Made by a program: the position numbers and the translations under genes
Source: Bdellovibrio sp.
Lineage (GTDB): Bacteria; Bdellovibrionota; Bdellovibrionia; Bdellovibrionales; Bdellovibrionaceae
DNA length: 38,630 nucleotides
Reading direction: 5' to 3'
Assembly (NCBI GenBank): GCA_014376935.1
Contig: JACMQO010000092.1
Span: forward strand, 1 to 38,630
Notes under the pieces: model-generated
The model's input: only the letters and a program-made list of their open reading frames with translations
The model's database searches: none
Told to the model about the DNA's origin: nothing
Shown here: positions 1 to 8,194 of the stretch, piece by piece
How positions within the stretch are numbered: position 1 is the first letter of the stretch
Layout of the letters: the number at the start of each line of letters is the position of its first letter

Positions 1-2
1 CT

Positions 3-1271
3 TTAATTAAGCAATCGAACACTTGGCCACTGCGTGAAAACTTTAAATATCGTCGTTACGAAATTAACCACAATTTAAAAACGACCGAGATCCAAAAAAA
101 TATCTTATGGTTTAAAGCGACAAAAATGGATGAAGAGCACATCTTATCAGTTTATAAACCTGAAATGGTGGCGCCTCCGGGTTCAACGGTTGTGAATAAA
201 GCATTGCAGTTCTCTTTATATCAACGTGGAGAGCTAAAAGGATCTGATAAATTTGGATTCAGCTTAGGTATTTTAGATGCGGTCTTAGCTAAAAACGTGG
301 GTAAGAATGCGCCATCGTTTGCACAGAACTCACAAAATCCATCGCAAATGCCCTATGGTAAAGCGTACTGGCGTATGATTCGATCTGATTCTGATTTAGA
401 AGCCGATCGTTCAAAGGCCTTGAAATCAGTTGCAACTGTAGATCACGTTTGGAGTGGTTGGAGCATCAAGCAAGCTGATCTTCAGTCGATCATTCAAGAG
501 TTACGCGATAATTTAAAAAATGTAGACGTCAAGATCGCTAGCAACGCCACAATCCCAGATGGCGCTTTATATGCGACGAAGAAAATTGATTTCTATAGAA
601 TTACTTCGCATTTGACGTTGTTACCAGAAGCTTTAGATACGATTAAAAATATTATTTTAGCTCCTGAAGCGGCCGATGTGAAAATAGATAAACCACGTTT
701 CTTATCCCATTTTTTCCAAAAGCTAAGCGAAATTGGTGGTAATAAGGCACGCGCTCAAGATAAAGTTGTCTATAATAATATTATGAAAATTTTAGGTAAT
801 GGTGATGAAAAAGCGGGTCTTCAAGCATACATGCAAGAGTGCCAGGCGAATCAATCTCCAGGTGGGCCAAATAACGAAGTGCAAACTGTGCCGGTGTCGG
901 CTTGGTCAAAAGGAACAAATTACGAATGTCTTGAAAGCTGGACTGAAAAGCTAATTAAGTTATCAAGAAACTTTCCGACAGACGTGCGTGCGCAAAACCG
1001 TTGGATGGCAGATGTGCTTTACGTGATCGACGAAAAAATTCCGCAAGGCTATTTATTAAATGCCTTGGGCGTTGATAAATTCATTTACTACATCGACTTC
1101 GCTGGCTTCCGCGTGGGTGATGAAGATGGTGATGACGGTATCTACACACCGTTTGTTTTAGGCGAACCTACAAAAAAATCTGATTACGGAAATGGCTTAG
1201 TAAGTCTTCTTTCTGGTAAATTTAAAATGGTACCGACAGAGTTAATGACGACGCGCCTAAGTGCTCAGTAA
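3..1271 (+). CDS. Unrecognised protein, 5'-truncated by window edge
   Basis: The reading frame is open from base 3, so the first in-frame ATG (126) is probably internal and the gene begins before the window. At least 422 residues are visible. I recognise no family. The protein is soluble-looking, with no membrane segment in the visible part. It has two cysteines about 30 residues apart (QECQ and YECLES) and an acidic stretch near the C terminus, VGDEDGDDGIY, which could bind a cation but is not a proper EF-hand. It ends in a stop at 1269-1271, followed at once by a GC-rich hairpin. The next gene starts about 160 bases downstream and is probably transcribed separately. The missing N terminus would be needed to tell whether it is exported, which the neighbouring secreted protease makes plausible but does not show. 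Confidence 0.75.
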   Translation, partial: LIKQSNTWPLRENFKYRRYEINHNLKTTEIQKNILWFKATKMDEEHILSVYKPEMVAPPGSTVVNKALQFSLYQRGELKGSDKFGFSLGILDAVLAKNVGKNAPSFAQNSQNPSQMPYGKAYWRMIRSDSDLEADRSKALKSVATVDHVWSGWSIKQADLQSIIQELRDNLKNVDVKIASNATIPDGALYATKKIDFYRITSHLTLLPEALDTIKNIILAPEAADVKIDKPRFLSHFFQKLSEIGGNKARAQDKVVYNNIMKILGNGDEKAGLQAYMQECQANQSPGGPNNEVQTVPVSAWSKGTNYECLESWTEKLIKLSRNFPTDVRAQNRWMADVLYVIDEKIPQGYLLNALGVDKFIYYIDFAGFRVGDEDGDDGIYTPFVLGEPTKKSDYGNGLVSLLSGKFKMVPTELMTTRLSAQ

Positions 1272-1284
1272 AGAATAAGTTAAA

Positions 1285-1317
1285 AAAGGTACCAGGGCGC
1301 CCGGCCAGGGTACCTTT
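1285..1317 (+). terminator. Perfect 9-bp hairpin with GC-rich loop after the first gene
   Basis: AAAGGTACC (1285-1293) pairs with GGTACCTTT (1309-1317) around a 15-base loop that itself contains the palindrome GGGCGCCC (1295-1302). It starts 13 bases after the stop codon of the upstream gene, where a terminator is expected. However, only three T follow the stem, so it may instead be a REP-like palindrome or an mRNA 3'-end stabiliser. Confidence 0.5.
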
Positions 1318-1320
1318 GGC

Positions 1321-1376
1321 GTTAAGCTCTTAACCGACCCGGTAAATTCTACTGGGTTTGCGTTTTAGCAACGCAG
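1321..1376 (+). other. Run of three short hairpins before the protease gene
   Basis: Three stems follow each other: GTTAA/TTAAC (1321-1334), ACCCGGTA/TACTGGGT with one G-U pair (1337-1357), and TGCGTT/AACGCA (1359-1375). Together with the stem at 1285-1317 they fill most of the gap between the two genes. They could form the structured leader of the protease mRNA or a small RNA. No function is established. Confidence 0.35.
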
Positions 1377-1432
1377 CAATCAGTTTTGGTGCCAAATTGT
1401 TTGGTCGCGAATCTTGCAATGCTCCAGTCCTG

Positions 1433-4400
1433 ATGAAAAAAATATTTGTAATAACATTGTGTCTTGTAGGTTACCAGTCTTTCGCCGTTGAAGGTCTTCA
1501 GCACCAAAGCTTACGCTGGGGTCTTAAGAATTCTGGGCAAACAATCGGTATCGATTTGAATCCCTTGCAAACCTACAGAATGTTAGGCGTTGCCGGGCAA
1601 GATATTGATATCAGTACGTTACCTAAAAAAGTAAATCCCAAAAAAATCAAAGTGGCGATTTTAGATACGGGCATTGATTACTCTCATCCCGAACTCAGTT
1701 CTTTGATTTATCAAAATGCTCCAAAGTGTGCGGCATTTAATACGTACCGTAAATGTATTCAAGACGGCACAGACGAAACTCAATGTCGTACCGACGCCTT
1801 ACAATCACCGGCTAACGTTTATCCGGCCGATTGTTTAGGATGGAGTATCTTAGATAAAGGCTTAGCGCCCACTCCAAGTAATATTATCGGCAGCCCTGAC
1901 TTCGCAGACACTGTGGGGCACGGAACTCACGTTGCGGGAATTATTGCTTCAGTAACGAATGATATCGAAATCATCCCAGTTCAAGTCATTGGTGATGCGC
2001 CGAACCAACCGATTAAGCCTTACAGCGTTGATTTATCTCCGTCTGAAAATGTTCGTAACGGGTATTCGAATGCGGGCAATTTGAGTGAACGTATCGCTCG
2101 CGGAATTATCTACGCGATGAATTCTGGAGCTCAAGTTATTAATCTTTCTTTAGGATGGCCCGAAGATCAAGACTCTGACGTCATGAAAGACGCCATCAGC
2201 GAAGCTGAACGTCGCGGTATTATTATTGTTGCTGCGGCTGGTAATGATTCGACATCAGCGTTATTACGTCCGTGTCAGTATAAAGGTGTTATTTGCGTTG
2301 CTGCCCACAGACCTGACGGCGCATTAGCTAGTTTTTCTAATTTCGGTTATGGCGTCGATATCGCAGCCCCCGGAACAGAAATCTTATCGACAATTCCGAT
2401 GCACATCCGCTCGAAACGCATGCCTGGATTTATCGGCTACGATTATTTATCAGGAACTTCGCAAGCGACCCCATTCGTAACGGGTGCGGTTGCTGAAATG
2501 TTGTCGCGCGGAGTCTTACCCAAAGATATTTACCCTCGTCTCATTTTAGGTGCGCGCGCCATCGGTCAAGAAACCAACGTGATCGAAGGACCAGCCAATA
2601 CCGCTGGCCGCGTCGTCAATTCGAAATCAGCTTACGTCAAAAATATTCTTTCGGGTTTACTAGATATTAAGAACGCAATGACGGTCAGCGAGCAAACGTT
2701 AATTTTACCAGCCGATAAAGACGCGCAGTCGATCATTTGGGATCGTAAGTCTTTAGATTTAAATTTTACGTTTAAATTAAAAAACTTTTGGAAAGCCAGC
2801 AAAGATCAAATCAAAATCGAAATTAAACCCACACAGGCCGATAGCATTTACCCGGGCGTGGTTAGTTTAGAAGGTAGCGACATTAAATCTTGGGGTTCGT
2901 TAGAAGAAAAAACTTTAAAAGTAAATTTAAGAATTCGCGATCAAAAACAAGCGTACCTATCACGTATGCCAAGTGAATTAGCTTACTTAGTTACTGTTAA
3001 AATCAACGGAAAAGTTCACCGTCAATTTGAAGTGAACGCCGAAGTGATCGTCAGCGTTTCTAAAACAATGCAAGATCCTGAAATTTCAAGAATTGCGACC
3101 ATTTCACGTCCGCAGAATATGTCATTTAGTTTGGTCGATGAAGTCTACGACAACCGCCAGGCGGCGCGTGATTATTTAGTGGTTGGTCCGGATATGAGAA
3201 ATAAAAAATCCGTGAACTTAGCCATGAATAAATTCATGAACGGTGCTTATCAGATGACGGCCATTCAAAATTTAAAATTTGACGGAGCTTTTGACTTAGC
3301 CGTACTCCAACAAAAAATTAGACTCGATATCGACCAAGACGGACGCTCCGAATATATCGTGCGGTTCCTAGAATACCCAGATCAAGACGGTCTGCAATCA
3401 CGTCGCGGCGAATACATTGATCACTTTTATATTTTCGATGAAAATATGAATTTGAAAAAATATTTTAAATACAATGATTACCACGTTTTAATGCCGCCAA
3501 AACCACAATGGATGAAAGTCGGAAACGAACTGCGTCCAGCCTGGGTGGGTAAAGGCCAAGAAGTTCGAAAAGTATGGAGTCCACTTGATCTATTAGGTCA
3601 AACAGAACCCGGCCAAGTTATGCAAACGCCGATGGATATTCGTTTCTACTATCTTGATAAAGATTTTGCTTTAAACCAGGTCGCGAATGTTGGTGACGGA
3701 CGCATCGTCGATATCATTCAACCTGATATTCAAAGCGTGCAACAAGGTTTAGTTTCTGTCTTAGTAGCGAAAAATCTAGGAACAGAAATCAAACCGTCTT
3801 ATTCAAATAATTTCTACGTCGGGCAAGTTAGTAACGGGCAGGTGGCCATTGACAGAAGCTTTACGGCTTTAAACATTAACCGCAATTTGATCGATACGTA
3901 TAAAGACAACACGTTGAATTTAGGCAGTAGTTCAAGCGAAACGCGCGGCACAATGTGGTACGGAATCGAAGCTCACCAAAGTCAACGCGTGACGATGTTG
4001 GATTTGGGAGAAAGAAAAGTAACCGATAAAGTGATGTCATCACAGCGTGCGATCTTTGATACGGCCTTAGCGGTTCACTCGGGTTTTCAATCGGGTCGCC
4101 GAGCCGGTGTGTTCTTAGTGACGAACAGTGAATTAGAATATCACGATATGCTTTCGAACCAAGTGGCAACACGCAGTCTTGATCGCTATTCTTTCTACGG
4201 CAGTGATGTTTTCATTCAATTGCAGTTTCCGATAACGGTCGTGGATTCAAAATATCCTGGCGAAAAATTGCCGGCGGTATTTAGAACAGAAGGCAGCCGT
4301 TTAAGTCGGGGCCATAAGTTCTCTGTTCCGGTGATGAGCCAAAATGGTTTGGAACAAAAAATAGTGGTGCCAGCAAAGCTTAGATTAAAAGCCGAGAAAG

Positions 4401-4504
4401 GTTGCACCGCCCTAGATGCACCCGTGTATTTAGGTAAAGATTCGGGTTACGCGATGGACTACTACTGCGGTGATCAGATCTTACGCGTACTTTTAAATTA
4501 CTAG
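1433..4504 (+). CDS. Secreted subtilisin-like (S8) serine protease with long C-terminal extension
   Basis: This is a secreted peptidase of about 1023 residues. The start chosen is the ATG at 1433, because it opens a clean Sec signal peptide (KK, then a hydrophobic core, cleavage near SFA-VEG). A longer TTG start at 1358 would bury that signal. The S8 triad is complete: Asp78 in ILDTGIDYSHPE, His163 in VGHGTHVAG and Ser343 in SGTSQATPFV, with the oxyanion Asn271 in AAAGND. The catalytic domain ends near residue 400. The remaining roughly 600 residues match no family I recognise. They include DIDQDG at 632-637 followed by a beta-like stretch, resembling an FG-GAP or calcium-loop repeat. The ribosome-binding site is weak. 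Predicted role: extracellular or periplasmic protein degradation; substrate unknown. Confidence 0.92.
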   Translation: MKKIFVITLCLVGYQSFAVEGLQHQSLRWGLKNSGQTIGIDLNPLQTYRMLGVAGQDIDISTLPKKVNPKKIKVAILDTGIDYSHPELSSLIYQNAPKCAAFNTYRKCIQDGTDETQCRTDALQSPANVYPADCLGWSILDKGLAPTPSNIIGSPDFADTVGHGTHVAGIIASVTNDIEIIPVQVIGDAPNQPIKPYSVDLSPSENVRNGYSNAGNLSERIARGIIYAMNSGAQVINLSLGWPEDQDSDVMKDAISEAERRGIIIVAAAGNDSTSALLRPCQYKGVICVAAHRPDGALASFSNFGYGVDIAAPGTEILSTIPMHIRSKRMPGFIGYDYLSGTSQATPFVTGAVAEMLSRGVLPKDIYPRLILGARAIGQETNVIEGPANTAGRVVNSKSAYVKNILSGLLDIKNAMTVSEQTLILPADKDAQSIIWDRKSLDLNFTFKLKNFWKASKDQIKIEIKPTQADSIYPGVVSLEGSDIKSWGSLEEKTLKVNLRIRDQKQAYLSRMPSELAYLVTVKINGKVHRQFEVNAEVIVSVSKTMQDPEISRIATISRPQNMSFSLVDEVYDNRQAARDYLVVGPDMRNKKSVNLAMNKFMNGAYQMTAIQNLKFDGAFDLAVLQQKIRLDIDQDGRSEYIVRFLEYPDQDGLQSRRGEYIDHFYIFDENMNLKKYFKYNDYHVLMPPKPQWMKVGNELRPAWVGKGQEVRKVWSPLDLLGQTEPGQVMQTPMDIRFYYLDKDFALNQVANVGDGRIVDIIQPDIQSVQQGLVSVLVAKNLGTEIKPSYSNNFYVGQVSNGQVAIDRSFTALNINRNLIDTYKDNTLNLGSSSSETRGTMWYGIEAHQSQRVTMLDLGERKVTDKVMSSQRAIFDTALAVHSGFQSGRRAGVFLVTNSELEYHDMLSNQVATRSLDRYSFYGSDVFIQLQFPITVVDSKYPGEKLPAVFRTEGSRLSRGHKFSVPVMSQNGLEQKIVVPAKLRLKAEKGCTALDAPVYLGKDSGYAMDYYCGDQILRVLLNY

Positions 4505-4524
4505 TTCAATTCAATTGGTTTGTA

Positions 4525-4614
4525 GCTGCGATGTTAAATTATGAAATAGTCTGAAAAAATTATTTGATAAGTCTAATATCGCAGCAAAAAAATTTATTTA
4601 GTTTTTTTAACTAA
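4525..4614 (+). other. Intergenic region with long inverted repeat and T-rich tract
   Basis: The 247-base gap between the protease and the lipoprotein gene holds a 12-bp inverted repeat, GCTGCGATGTTA (4525-4536) and TAATATCGCAGC (4574-4585), with one G-U pair and a 37-base loop. It is followed by an A/T tract and a small stem TTAGTT/AACTAA (4598-4614) whose loop is all T. This may end protease transcription or begin a structured leader. A weak promoter-like pair, TTGGTA (4626) and GATAAG 18 bases later, lies just downstream. None of this is certain. Confidence 0.35.
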
Positions 4615-4751
4615 GTAAAAGCTACTTGGTATGACGACAAAAAATATTGGATAAGTGCGGGGAGCTTTAGCAAAGTGTGGTGTCAAAAAAGTTGGTCACC
4701 AGTTTTGCAAAGAACGTCACTGTCCAAACAACAAACACTAAGGGGATTAAA

Positions 4752-5699
4752 ATGAAAATGAAACAATGGGCTCTTGGAGCCAGCTTGGCACTAACAGTAT
4801 CTTTATTATCAGCTTGCGGCGGTGGTGGTGGTGGTGGCGGCAGCACTTACACTCCACCAACTACAACACCTCCTGTTGATTCATCTGATATCTTAAAATA
4901 TCCGTATGAAACAGTTTTCGGTGATGCTTGCCGTACAACTTCAGCTCCAACTCCGGGATGTACTTTCGTACGTTCAACTGGCAAACGCGTAACAGTTTCA
5001 GCTGATCCAACATACAACAGCCAAGGTTTTGGTTCTGATGATCTTTGGTATGTTAAATTCGATTCTTCTGGCCAAGCTAAAGTTTACGATGATTTAGGAA
5101 ACTTCAAATACAACGCAACTCCATCTCAATTCGCTGGCTTCATCAACGGAACGACAATTGGTGTAGGAACAACGGGCGCATACTGGGAAAATATCGCTAC
5201 TAAAACATACTGGTTAGGTAAAAACGGAGTTCTTTACTCTGCGAACACAACTGCTGGTAACTTCGGTCAAGCGATCAATACAAAAGGTGCAAATTCTGCT
5301 TCTGACACAAACTCTAAAGCTATCAAATCTGAAGAGAATGTTGCTTTAATCAAAGCGGGCGCTGACAAATTAGTTAAATCTTACGGTTTATCAGTTTCTA
5401 AAGCGACAGCAGTAGCTTCAGCTTTAAATTCTTTAGCAGTAAACGGTGCTGAGCGTGGAAAAGTAACTGAAACTGACGTTGACCGTACTTTCAAAACAGC
5501 TTTCGGTGTTCACTTCAATGAAGCTTTAGCAGCTTTCAAAGATTTCAGCGCAGGTGATGCATCTTCAGCTCGTGAATTAACAAATCGTTCTGCGGCTGCT
5601 TTAGGTTTAAAACCAGAGCAAGCTCAAGATTTCATTAAAGGTATGTACAAAGGTGCATTATCTCAATGGGGTTACGACGTTAAAGACGTTAAATGGTAG
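4752..5699 (+). CDS. Lipoprotein with octaglycine linker, likely highly expressed
   Basis: This is a 315-residue predicted lipoprotein. The ATG at 4752 has a good ribosome-binding site (AAGGGGA) six bases upstream and opens a lipoprotein signal peptide ending in LLSAC, with the lipidated Cys at residue 22. A GTG at 4677 would add 25 residues and disrupt this. Eight glycines and a Thr/Pro-rich segment follow the cysteine as a flexible tether. The middle is beta-rich and contains a Cys pair (DACR...PGCT). The last 110 residues look helical and alanine-rich. I recognise no family. Compared with neighbours, the gene favours AAC, TTC, GCT and CGT codons, which suggests high expression. It has its own strong terminator, so it is probably a monocistronic, abundant envelope protein. 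Confidence 0.85.
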   Translation: MKMKQWALGASLALTVSLLSACGGGGGGGGSTYTPPTTTPPVDSSDILKYPYETVFGDACRTTSAPTPGCTFVRSTGKRVTVSADPTYNSQGFGSDDLWYVKFDSSGQAKVYDDLGNFKYNATPSQFAGFINGTTIGVGTTGAYWENIATKTYWLGKNGVLYSANTTAGNFGQAINTKGANSASDTNSKAIKSEENVALIKAGADKLVKSYGLSVSKATAVASALNSLAVNGAERGKVTETDVDRTFKTAFGVHFNEALAAFKDFSAGDASSARELTNRSAAALGLKPEQAQDFIKGMYKGALSQWGYDVKDVKW

Positions 5700-5749
5700 T
5701 TTCTGTTTCTTAATTGAAATAGAGAGATCATTAATGATTGAAAATTTCA

Positions 5750-5780
5750 AGCTCACATCTTTACGGATGTGGGCTTTTTT
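5750..5780 (+). terminator. Rho-independent terminator of the lipoprotein gene
   Basis: AGCTCACATC (5750-5759) pairs with GATGTGGGCT (5766-5775) with one G-T mismatch-type wobble, around a short loop. Seven T follow. It sits about 50 bases after the stop codon and clearly faces the plus strand. Confidence 0.85.
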
Positions 5781-5828
5781 TATTTTGTGCTGGTGAGTTT
5801 GAAGTGGGGACTGTTAATCTAGCAAGAT

Positions 5829-6515
5829 TTAGAAATAAACAATAATCAACCCACGTCCACCAGCACCGGTCAGCGTGTTTTGTCCCACCGACGAACTTAC
5901 TTGTTCCACATCCGCATAAAGTTCAAATCTTAAAGCGGCCGAGCTTTGCGCAAAAAATAAACTCACGAAACCACCGGCATTTAAATCGATCAGATTAGCA
6001 CTTGCGCCGCCCGTCGATTGAAGTGTACCCAGCGTCAGTAGTCCAAAGGGTCCATAAATTAAATTTTTTGAGTCTCTGTTCGTTACCAAGTTGTAATCAA
6101 AGTATCCGCCCGCAGCGAAGTCTGTGGTGGCCCCAGAGCCTCTGTCGACAGACTTAAGGCGTCCAACGACTCCAAACTCGATATATGAAAAATTCCAGCC
6201 GTAGCGGGCTTGAACGTCGTAAGAGGTGTTTTGTGCCGTATCGCCCTTTAGGTAACTTAAATCGACTCCTAATGTGAATGAGTTTTGGCGCGATTTAAAT
6301 CCCGTGTTCGAGTAATTCACATCGGTCGAGATCACTTCAGTTTGTAGTTCGTATGTTTTTCCTTCTTCAAGCGGAACCGATGTTTCAATCAGCGCCGACC
6401 GGCCTTTTACTTTTTTAACTTTGAATTTTTGAGCTTGAGCTTGGGTTGGATTAAACAAATGAAATGCGACTGCGATTATAAAACCAACTAGAATTTTAGA
6501 ATTAAGCTTTTTCAT
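5829..6515 (-). CDS. Small outer-membrane beta-barrel protein
   Basis: This is a 228-residue exported protein. A Sec signal peptide (MKKLNSK, then a hydrophobic core, cleavage near AQA-QKF) is followed by a short basic segment, FKVKKVKGRSALIET, that looks like a small beta domain. The rest has alternating polar and apolar strands rich in Tyr, Gly and Ser. It ends in VYF, the C-terminal aromatic signature recognised by the BAM complex. I infer an 8-strand-class outer-membrane barrel, function unknown. It converges on the lipoprotein gene and diverges from the HD-GYP gene. There is no Shine-Dalgarno sequence before the ATG, and a promoter-like CATAAT lies just six bases upstream, suggesting a leaderless transcript. 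Confidence 0.8.
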   Translation of the reverse strand: MKKLNSKILVGFIIAVAFHLFNPTQAQAQKFKVKKVKGRSALIETSVPLEEGKTYELQTEVISTDVNYSNTGFKSRQNSFTLGVDLSYLKGDTAQNTSYDVQARYGWNFSYIEFGVVGRLKSVDRGSGATTDFAAGGYFDYNLVTNRDSKNLIYGPFGLLTLGTLQSTGGASANLIDLNAGGFVSLFFAQSSAALRFELYADVEQVSSSVGQNTLTGAGGRGLIIVYF

Positions 6516-6521
6516 CGTTTC

Positions 6522-6550
6522 ATTATGAGAATTTATGCGGTGAAGCTCAA
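6522..6550 (-). promoter_or_regulatory. Possible promoter placing transcription start at the ATG
   Basis: On the minus strand TTGAGC (6550-6545) is followed after 17 bases by CATAAT (6527-6522). The ATG of the barrel gene begins seven bases further on, so the transcript would have little or no leader, consistent with the missing ribosome-binding site. Confidence 0.4.
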
Positions 6551-6593
6551 GTCTAGGTTGTTAAAATCCGAATAGAACCCATTAGGGGGATCC

Positions 6594-7232
6594 ATGGCTT
6601 GGGGTGATATTCCGGATTGGGCTTATGATTCAGTTCATGCTTTGCTGCAGTCTTTACACGCCGTCGAACCGACAACTTACCAACATTGTCTTCGGGTCGG
6701 TGAATACTGCAAAAAGTTATCGGCTGATGTAGGGCTTAATGAGTTTGAACAAAAAGTCGCCGAGTTTTCTGGACTTCTGCACGACATCGGTAAAATCGGA
6801 ATCGAAAAAGAAGTTCTACTTAAGCCTTCAAAGTTAGATCCACGCGAATTAGACATCATGAGAAATCATAGCGTCATCAGCGAACAGATCATTCAGCCCT
6901 TAGGTGCACATCCATTTTTCAACCAAATTTTACCTGCCGTTCGTGGTCATCACGAGCGCTTAGACGGTGAAGGCTATCCCGATAAATTAGCGGGTGAAGC
7001 GATTCCATTAATTTCTAGAATTATTTTAGTGGTCGACACGTACGATGCGATGGCTGAAAATCGCGTGTACCGAAAAGGTTTACCAGATGACATCATTTAT
7101 TCAGAAATTAAAAGATGCACGGGAACACAGTTTGATCCACAAATTGCGAAAGTCTTTTTAGAAAATCACGCGCGTTGGAAGCCAACGCAAGATCAAGAGA
7201 CTTTACATAACATCATAAAAAAAGTGGCCTAA
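6594..7232 (+). CDS. Stand-alone HD-GYP domain protein (cyclic-di-GMP phosphodiesterase family)
   Basis: HD-GYP proteins hydrolyse cyclic di-GMP to pGpG or GMP. This 212-residue protein consists almost only of that domain. Visible metal and signature residues include His31, His63-Asp64 and Lys67 in LLHDIGK, His92, His119-His120 in GHHERLDGEGYPD (the GYP motif at 127-129) and Asp149 in VVDTYDAM. There is no receiver, PAS or membrane segment, so input must come from partners or ligand level. A strong ribosome-binding site, AGGGGG, precedes the ATG at 6594. The gene stands alone: a terminator overlaps its stop codon and the neighbours on both sides are on the other strand. All key residues look intact, so activity is likely but untested. 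Confidence 0.93.
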   Translation: MAWGDIPDWAYDSVHALLQSLHAVEPTTYQHCLRVGEYCKKLSADVGLNEFEQKVAEFSGLLHDIGKIGIEKEVLLKPSKLDPRELDIMRNHSVISEQIIQPLGAHPFFNQILPAVRGHHERLDGEGYPDKLAGEAIPLISRIILVVDTYDAMAENRVYRKGLPDDIIYSEIKRCTGTQFDPQIAKVFLENHARWKPTQDQETLHNIIKKVA

Positions 7233-7244
7233 ACCACTTTTTTT
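7217..7244 (+). terminator. Terminator overlapping the HD-GYP stop codon, probably bidirectional
   Basis: A-run plus GTGG (7217-7227) pairs with CCAC plus T-run (7234-7244), with the TAA stop in the six-base loop. The symmetrical A and T runs suit termination of both convergent genes. Confidence 0.85.
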
Positions 7245-7269
7245 GCTTAAAAATTTTCAAATTTTTGAA

Positions 7270-8079
7270 TTAATTTGCGCGATTGGTGCTTTCGAAAATT
7301 TTATCTGCCGATTTGGCAATAAACCCTTGGTACAGCTTTCCTGAAGTCATCGGGTAGCGTTTTGCAAATTCATAGTAACAAGCCGGGATCGAGTACATTC
7401 CGTTTCCGAACTGCCACTGAATTTCTCCGGCCATTGTTGAACTTTGCTCTAAAAGCTCTGCCGGCGTTCCTTTGATTTCTCCGCCTGACGCATTCAATTT
7501 AAATCCATTATCTTTTAAATACGTATTTAATTTTGCAAGATCAGTGAAATGTTTTAAGTGGTTCACGCTGACTGTAAAGTGGTTTGGTCTAAAGCCAAAC
7601 GCGTAAACCCAAGAAGCATATTCACTTTCTTCGGCTAACTTTTGATAGGTCGAATAATTAATATTCCAATGACGTCCGCTAAAGCTAAAGTTTTTATCGG
7701 CGATGGCTGAAGAAGGAATTTGTTCGGCACATTGATTTAAGGTTTCGCTAACGAAAGCGGAAACTTTTTGAAGTTCCAATTCAGAAATAAAAATTTTCGG
7801 CAATTCGCTATCTGGATGTTCAAAGTGTTGGGCGTATAATTTTTTTTCTTTAAAAAAGTATTCGCCAGCCTCTTTGTAACCCATATCGGTAAAAACTTTC
7901 GCTAAAGATTTAATTCCTAATGTCGGGTGATTGAAAGTGCGTAAAGCAATATGATCATTTAAAACCGTTTCGCCGTTCTGTGAAAAAAGATTAAAAATCT
8001 TGTCGGCTTGCGGATTCATTTTTATGTAATCTGCCCACATTTTTAGCAGAAAATCTTCAACTTGTTTGGACTGCGTCAT
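7270..8079 (-). CDS. DUF1338-family protein (2-oxoadipate dioxygenase/decarboxylase-like, HglS family)
   Basis: The characterised DUF1338 enzyme HglS converts 2-oxoadipate to 2-hydroxyglutarate in lysine breakdown, using a single metal. This 269-residue protein has the family hallmarks: NDHIALRTF (His43), ELPKIFISELEL, FGFRPNHFTVSVN (His167), a glycine-rich GGEIKGTP and YYEFAKRY (Glu237). By position and spacing His43, His167 and Glu237 are the likely metal ligands; this is inferred by analogy. It is much shorter than HglS (about 460 residues), matching the short subgroup, so the substrate may differ. No signal peptide: cytoplasmic. AAGGAG lies seven bases before the ATG and a good promoter lies upstream. 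No other lysine-degradation gene is nearby. Confidence 0.82.
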   Translation of the reverse strand: MTQSKQVEDFLLKMWADYIKMNPQADKIFNLFSQNGETVLNDHIALRTFNHPTLGIKSLAKVFTDMGYKEAGEYFFKEKKLYAQHFEHPDSELPKIFISELELQKVSAFVSETLNQCAEQIPSSAIADKNFSFSGRHWNINYSTYQKLAEESEYASWVYAFGFRPNHFTVSVNHLKHFTDLAKLNTYLKDNGFKLNASGGEIKGTPAELLEQSSTMAGEIQWQFGNGMYSIPACYYEFAKRYPMTSGKLYQGFIAKSADKIFESTNRAN

Positions 8080-8113
8080 GGTGTGCTCCTTGGCAAAATA
8101 AGCCGTAGAATTA

Positions 8114-8142
8114 ATTACAATTTTTTAGCCGGAAAACGTCAA
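8114..8142 (-). promoter_or_regulatory. Sigma-70-type promoter of the DUF1338 gene
   Basis: On the minus strand TTGACG (8142-8137) and TGTAAT (8119-8114) are separated by 17 bases and lie about 35 bases upstream of the ATG at 8079. Both boxes match the consensus at five of six positions. Confidence 0.6.
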
Positions 8143-8194
8143 TCTGTGGCTGGGTGATTGACTCGATATGCCACTCATTGTTCAGTAGTCGGCT

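Noticed and set aside
1321-1377. GTTAAGC resembling an integron attC core site next to several hairpins
   Set aside because: No matching inverse core site (RYYYAAC) at the expected distance, no second copy and no integrase or cassette array.
3876-4172. 98-codon reading frame on the minus strand inside the protease gene
   Set aside because: Lies fully within a gene with an intact catalytic frame, has no ribosome-binding site and looks like a codon-pattern shadow.
4677-4751. GTG start extending the lipoprotein by 25 residues
   Set aside because: It would bury the lipoprotein signal peptide; the ATG at 4752 has a good ribosome-binding site.
8158-8186. TTGACT upstream of the cassette A barrel gene as a promoter
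   Set aside because: The expected -10 position reads TTCAGT, a poor match, and would place transcription start at or after the ATG.
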